Origin: Acidimicrobiales bacterium
GTDB lineage: Bacteria; Actinomycetota; Acidimicrobiia; Acidimicrobiales; Aldehydirespiratoraceae
DNA length: 42,003 nucleotides
Direction of reading: 5' to 3'
Assembly (NCBI GenBank): GCA_029263215.1
Contig: JAJCXY010000096.1
Location: 1-42,003 of the forward strand
Positions within the stretch are counted from its first letter, which is position 1. The number at the start of each line of letters is the position of its first letter. Positions 38,798 through 42,003 of this stretch are shown here, piece by piece. Under the pieces are notes generated by a model that saw nothing but the letters and a program-made list of their open reading frames with translations, was not told where the DNA came from and made no database searches. The position numbers and the translations under genes were made by a program.

Positions 38798-40327
38798 ATG
38801 ACTGATCTTCCTGCCGACCTCGCACCGGTCGAGTCCGAGCGACCGCCACTGAAGGTGGACGGCTGGAGGGGCCGCCTGACGGTGGTGGCGCTCGACGTGA
38901 CCCTCATCATCACCCTGGTGCTGGCCCTGATGGGCGTGCAGCTGGTGCTGTCGTACCATCTGGCTTTCGCGGCCATGACGGTCATCGCGTTCATCCACAC
39001 ATCCCGCCCATTCCTGGTGAGGGTGATACCGGGAATGGTGGCGACCACTCTGGCAGTGAGCGTCGCGGTCGACGACGAGCTGGTCGATGCCGACGAGCTC
39101 TACGAACTCCCAATCATGGTGGCGATGCTCGCGAGCGTGTTCCTCGCGGTGAGGATCGTCGGACGCCTCTTTGCGGAGGTCGAGACTCATCAGCAACGCC
39201 TTCGTCACCTCCATCGCACGAGCCAGATCGAGTTGAAGGAACAGTTGGTGCTGGCTCAGCGCCTGGCCACCAATGGGCGGCTGTCGGCCGGTGTTGCTCA
39301 CAACTTCCGCAACTCGATGACGGCGATCTTGAGCCTGGCCGAACGCATCGAGGACTCCACCGTCGACACCGCGATAGCGGGGTCGGCCACACGGATCAGG
39401 GAGCAGGTCGACGGTGCGTCGGAGCTGTTGGCCGCGTTGTCGAGCACGGTCAGCGTTTCCGACGAGGAGGATCGATGCGATCTCGGCGCGGCCCTGCGAG
39501 ACGAGCGGGCCATCGTCGACATGCTTGCCGGTCCTCATGTGGAGACCGAGGTGATCATCTCCGCGGATGAGATGTTGGTGCCGTTGAGCAAGTCGCGAAT
39601 CACCCAGGTTCTGCTCAACCTTGCGATGAACGCCAACGATGCGATCCCCGATGCCGGGCAGCTGTCGGTTCGGTCTGGTCTTGTCGGAGACATCGCGCGC
39701 CTCACCGTGACAGACAACGGTGTGGGGATGGATGAGTCCACCAAAGCTCGCGCCTTCGAGCCCTTCTTCACCACCAGATCCGAGGATGGAGGTTCGGGGC
39801 TCGGTCTCTACATGGTGCAGACGATCGTCGAGGAGGTCGGGGGCACGGTGAAGGTTCAGAGCCGGCCGGGTGCGGGCACCGTGGTGGAGGTCGATCTTCC
39901 GATCGTCGATGGCTTCGCTCCGCTCAGCCGCACCGAGTCAGCCGACGTGCGTCCTGAGCGATTCTTCGGCAATGAATCGATCCTGGTGGCGGAGGATGAT
40001 CCTGTAGTGCGCGATCAGCTGGTGTGGATCCTCGAGACATTCGGATACTCCGTGCACGATGTTCCCGACGGATCAGTGGCACTGCACATGCTTTCCGAGC
40101 TCGGTGGAGTCGATCTGATCGTTTCTGATGTGGCAATGCCGAGGTGCACCGGGCCCGAGTTGTTCGAGGAGGTCAGGAGGCGGGGGATCGACACGCCGTT
40201 CTTGTTCGTGAGCGCCTATGAGCCGGGTTCGCGCCCCCATGAGCGTCTTCCCGCAGGTGCCGATCTCTTGCCGAAGCCCTTTGGTCGTACCCAGCTACTC
40301 GCTCGAGTGCGAAACGCTCTCGACTAG
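38798..40327 (+). CDS. Membrane hybrid histidine kinase with C-terminal receiver
   Basis: 509 aa. Three to four hydrophobic segments at the N-terminus (~25-50, 50-70, 75-95 and 105-125), then an H-box with GRLSAGVAHNFRNSMTAIL (~168-186), N-box NLAMNANDAIP, G1 VTDNGVGM, FEPFFTTRSEDGGSGLGLYMV, and a receiver (~385-505) with EDD, Asp in LIVSDVAMP, Ser in LFVSAYE and Lys in LLPKPFGR. It ends 34 bp from the convergent OmpR-type regulator at 40362, its likely target by position. The H-box resembles that of the PAS kinase at 3829 (AAHDLHN against VAHNFRN). Confidence 0.93.
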   Translation: MTDLPADLAPVESERPPLKVDGWRGRLTVVALDVTLIITLVLALMGVQLVLSYHLAFAAMTVIAFIHTSRPFLVRVIPGMVATTLAVSVAVDDELVDADELYELPIMVAMLASVFLAVRIVGRLFAEVETHQQRLRHLHRTSQIELKEQLVLAQRLATNGRLSAGVAHNFRNSMTAILSLAERIEDSTVDTAIAGSATRIREQVDGASELLAALSSTVSVSDEEDRCDLGAALRDERAIVDMLAGPHVETEVIISADEMLVPLSKSRITQVLLNLAMNANDAIPDAGQLSVRSGLVGDIARLTVTDNGVGMDESTKARAFEPFFTTRSEDGGSGLGLYMVQTIVEEVGGTVKVQSRPGAGTVVEVDLPIVDGFAPLSRTESADVRPERFFGNESILVAEDDPVVRDQLVWILETFGYSVHDVPDGSVALHMLSELGGVDLIVSDVAMPRCTGPELFEEVRRRGIDTPFLFVSAYEPGSRPHERLPAGADLLPKPFGRTQLLARVRNALD

Positions 40328-40361
40328 GTCGGGCGCGAGCCTCAATGAGGGCTCGAAGAGT

Positions 40362-41090
40362 TCAGGCCTCGAACACGTAGCCGTGGCCCCGTACGTTGAG
40401 GATCCAGCGCGGCTTGCCGGGATCGTCCTCTAGCTTGAGACGGAGCCGGCGTACGTGTTCGGTGACGGTTGCGCCGTCTTGCCATTCGCTGTTGGACTCC
40501 CACACTTCGCGCAGTAGTTCTTCGCGGGAATAGACCCGACCGGGTGAGCGGGCAAGGAAAACGAGGAGCTCGAACTCGCGAACCGTGAGACGCACGGAGC
40601 GTCCACGGACGAGAGCCTCTCTGCGGTCGAGGTCGATGAGGAGGCCGTCGAACGAGAGCGCGGAGTCGGTGGGCGCGTCGGCGGCCGTGGCGAGGCGTCG
40701 GCGTTGGAAGCTGTTGACCCGCGCCACGAGTTCGCGGGGCGAGAAGGGTTTGACGACGAAGTCGTCGGCCCCCATTTCGAGGGCCACGATCCGATCGGTC
40801 TCGTCTGAGCGACCGCTCACCACGATTATGATCGGATCGGTTTCGAGCGCTCGGGCCGCCCTCAGTACGTCGAGTCCGCTGCTGCCGGGGAGAACGAGGT
40901 CGATTACCACGACGTCGGGATAGGTGGAGCCGATGAGCTCGATGGCTTCGTCGCCGTCGGACGCGGGAAATACCGCGCACCCGGCCTGGTCGAGGCGCCA
41001 GGCGATCGTTTCGCGGACGTCGTCGTCGTCGTCGACGACGACAACTCGCGTGGTGGTCCTGCCGATGGTTGCGACACCGCCCGATGTCAT
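40362..41090 (-). CDS. OmpR-family response regulator (REC + winged helix)
   Basis: 242-aa regulator. The receiver (~14-128) has DDDDD (~20-24), phospho-Asp in VVVIDLVLPGSSG, Ser in IVVSGRSDE and Lys in DFVVKPFSP. The C-terminal winged helix (~142-240) has RLTVREFELLVFLARSPGRVYSREELL and VTEHVRRLRLKLED, ending in VRGHGYVFE. GGAGAA lies 7-8 nt upstream of ATG 41090. Upstream (41134-41153) are two direct repeats with 11-bp period, the form of an OmpR-type binding site, so it may control itself. Divergent from rpoB. Confidence 0.96.
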   Translation of the reverse strand: MTSGGVATIGRTTTRVVVVDDDDDVRETIAWRLDQAGCAVFPASDGDEAIELIGSTYPDVVVIDLVLPGSSGLDVLRAARALETDPIIIVVSGRSDETDRIVALEMGADDFVVKPFSPRELVARVNSFQRRRLATAADAPTDSALSFDGLLIDLDRREALVRGRSVRLTVREFELLVFLARSPGRVYSREELLREVWESNSEWQDGATVTEHVRRLRLKLEDDPGKPRWILNVRGHGYVFEA

Positions 41091-41133
41091 CTCAGTTCTC
41101 CTGACGCCTGATCACGACCTGTCCAGCAAGCTC

Positions 41134-41153
41134 AGAACAACTGGAGAACAACT
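41134..41153. promoter_or_regulatory. Direct repeats AGAACAACT, period 11 bp
   Basis: AGAACAACT occurs at 41134-41142 and 41145-41153. OmpR-family regulators bind such tandem half-sites on one face of the DNA. The position, 44-63 bp before the regulator's start codon, suits autoregulation. Confidence 0.5.
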
Positions 41154-41357
41154 CAACGACCAGCCGATCCAAACCCAATCCCTGAGGGCGCCAAGTAGTT
41201 CGTCGCCCCATGTCAATTCAACCACTTTCAGTGACGGAATGCACAACCACGTGAGAATGGCCCGAAAATCGGGACCTACTATATGACCCTGCTACGAGCG
41301 CGACAGCACCTTCGGTGGGGTCAAGGGATGTTCCAGGTCCTGCTCTAGCGGCGTGCA

Positions 41358-41400
41358 ACCGGGGCGACCGCCCGCTTCAAACCCTTGTGGTCGCCCCGGT
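41358..41400. terminator. 12-bp perfect hairpin upstream of rpoB
   Basis: ACCGGGGCGACC (41358-41369) pairs with GGTCGCCCCGGT (41389-41400), 19-nt loop. No T-run on either side. A TACTAT at 41277-41282 could start a short RNA ending here; alternatively it is a DNA element. Confidence 0.5.
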
Positions 41401-41449
41401 AAGCACACCTTGCTCATGTGACAAACGGGTTTCGCCTCTGTTGAGTTGC

Positions 41450-41478
41450 TTGACCCAGGGAGTCGACTTCCCTACTCT
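41450..41478 (+). promoter_or_regulatory. rpoB promoter P1
   Basis: TTGACC (41450-41455), 17-bp spacer, TACTCT (41473-41478): near-consensus for a housekeeping sigma factor. Predicted start near 41485, giving a leader of ~215 nt. Confidence 0.75.
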
Positions 41479-41530
41479 TCGCGATCATCTCGATCGCGTC
41501 GTCAGTCCGATGGCAGCGGCCGATGATGCA

Positions 41531-41554
41531 GGCGCCGCCGAATCGGGCGGTGCC
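41531..41554 (+). terminator. Terminator-like hairpin between the rpoB promoters
   Basis: GGCGCCGCC (41531-41539) pairs with GGCGGTGCC (41546-41554), one G-T wobble, loop GAATCG, followed by GTTTCG. It lies in the leader from P1 and could attenuate it. Confidence 0.5.
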
Positions 41555-41562
41555 GTTTCGGG

Positions 41563-41591
41563 TTGCCCTCAGACGTGGCGGCCAGTAGCCT
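41563..41591 (+). promoter_or_regulatory. rpoB promoter P2
   Basis: TTGCCC (41563-41568), 17-bp spacer, TAGCCT (41586-41591). Predicted start near 41598, leader of ~100 nt, beyond the hairpin at 41531-41554. Confidence 0.55.
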
Positions 41592-41700
41592 GCAAGCCTA
41601 ACGTGGTCGTCCGCGCGCGTGTCCCGACTCACTTCTGAGCGGTTACTCGCGCATGGGCGGCTGCTTGGCGTCCCTTTCCACCGATTCTTCGGGAGTCTTA

Positions 41701-42003
41701 GTGACCACACGCGCTGCGCAACGCGAACGGTACTCATTCGGCAACTTGGAGGAGGTGCTTGACCTACCTGATCTGATCGCAATTCAGCGGGAGAGTTTCA
41801 AGTGGCTTCTTGATGAAGGTCTGGCTCAGACCTTCCGCGATATTTCGCCGATCAAGGACTTCACCGAGACGTTGCAGCTCGAGCTCGAGTTCGATCCCGA
41901 CGACGAAGACCTCCGCCCCCCGCCGAAGTTCTCGGTGGAGGAGTGCAAGGAAAAGGACATGACCTACAGCGCGCCGATCTTCGTGCGCGCCCGGTTCATG
42001 AAC
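41701..42003 (+). CDS. rpoB: RNA polymerase beta subunit, N-terminal part (cut by window edge)
   Basis: 101 codons run off the right edge. It starts GTG 41701 with GGGAGTC 4-10 nt upstream and reads VTTRAAQRERYSFGNLEEVL, then LDLPDLIAIQRESFKWLLDEGL, then RDISPIKDFTETLQLELEF, the standard beginning of actinobacterial beta subunits. rpoC and the rest of rpoB lie to the right. Unusually, 4 kb separate it from rplL. Confidence 0.98.
   Translation, partial: MTTRAAQRERYSFGNLEEVLDLPDLIAIQRESFKWLLDEGLAQTFRDISPIKDFTETLQLELEFDPDDEDLRPPPKFSVEECKEKDMTYSAPIFVRARFMN

Larger units (their letters stand above)
41091..41700. other. Long non-coding region upstream of rpoB
   Basis: 610 bp without a credible gene. 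It holds the control region of the OmpR-type regulator, a 12-bp perfect hairpin and the two rpoB promoters listed separately. A short frame at 41315-41638 is rejected because it runs across both promoters and has no family resemblance. Confidence 0.7.

Noticed and set aside
41315..41638. 107-aa frame upstream of rpoB
   Set aside because: Covers both predicted rpoB promoters and two hairpins; no likeness to a protein family.

Overview
The window is high-GC chromosomal DNA of an actinomycete-type bacterium (Actinomycetota). The pointers are a mycofactocin biosynthesis locus, an F420-type luciferase-like oxidoreductase, an NDMA-dependent alcohol dehydrogenase, a ptpB-type phosphatase, an Rv0909-like small protein and several apparently leaderless genes with a TANNNT -10 box. 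The gene mix fits class Acidimicrobiia best, but this is inferred from protein resemblance, not from a phylogeny.

Left edge (1-1600): the end of an integrated element, with an excisionase-like HTH gene (cut by the window edge), a tyrosine recombinase, and the tRNA-Arg(CCT) whose 3' end points at the integrase. The element lies mostly to the left of the window. From 1600 to 15.8 kb: a Stealth-type sugar phosphotransferase, a NarL-type regulator divergent from a triple-PAS histidine kinase, then metabolic and housekeeping genes: enoyl-CoA hydratase, OsmC-like protein, MscL, acetyl-CoA synthetase, a HAD phosphatase, HtpX and a YajQ protein. YajQ is divergent from a BcsA-like membrane protein whose glycosyltransferase motifs are lost and which ends in a PilZ-like domain. 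Then follow tRNA-Tyr, a GNAT acetyltransferase, an SDR and the F420-type LLM oxidoreductase.

15.9-28.7 kb is a mycofactocin locus: mftA, mftB and mftC in one unit; mftD, mftE, an SDR and an NDMA-type alcohol dehydrogenase; a MoxR ATPase with a VWA protein; then mftF and a serine hydrolase. It is interrupted by a Bax-inhibitor-1 family gene, a small Rv0909-like gene and an amidohydrolase. No mftR or mftG is present in the window. MftA to MftF would make and glycosylate the redox cofactor, and the SDR and alcohol dehydrogenase are the likely client enzymes. 28.7-32.1 kb holds an MFS transporter, a second crotonase, and a membrane-spanning SMC/ABC-like ATPase that lacks a Walker A motif.

32.3-42.0 kb is the translation/transcription core: tRNA-Thr, tRNA-Met, an ECF sigma/anti-sigma pair, tRNA-Trp, secE, nusG, rplK, rplA, rplJ, rplL and the start of rpoB. 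About 4 kb separate rplL from rpoB, filled by a ptpB-type phosphatase, a hybrid histidine kinase and an OmpR-type regulator. rpoB appears to have two promoters with a terminator-like hairpin between them. Two genes (rplK and the ATPase) have short tandem duplications that repeat their own 3' end including the stop codon.
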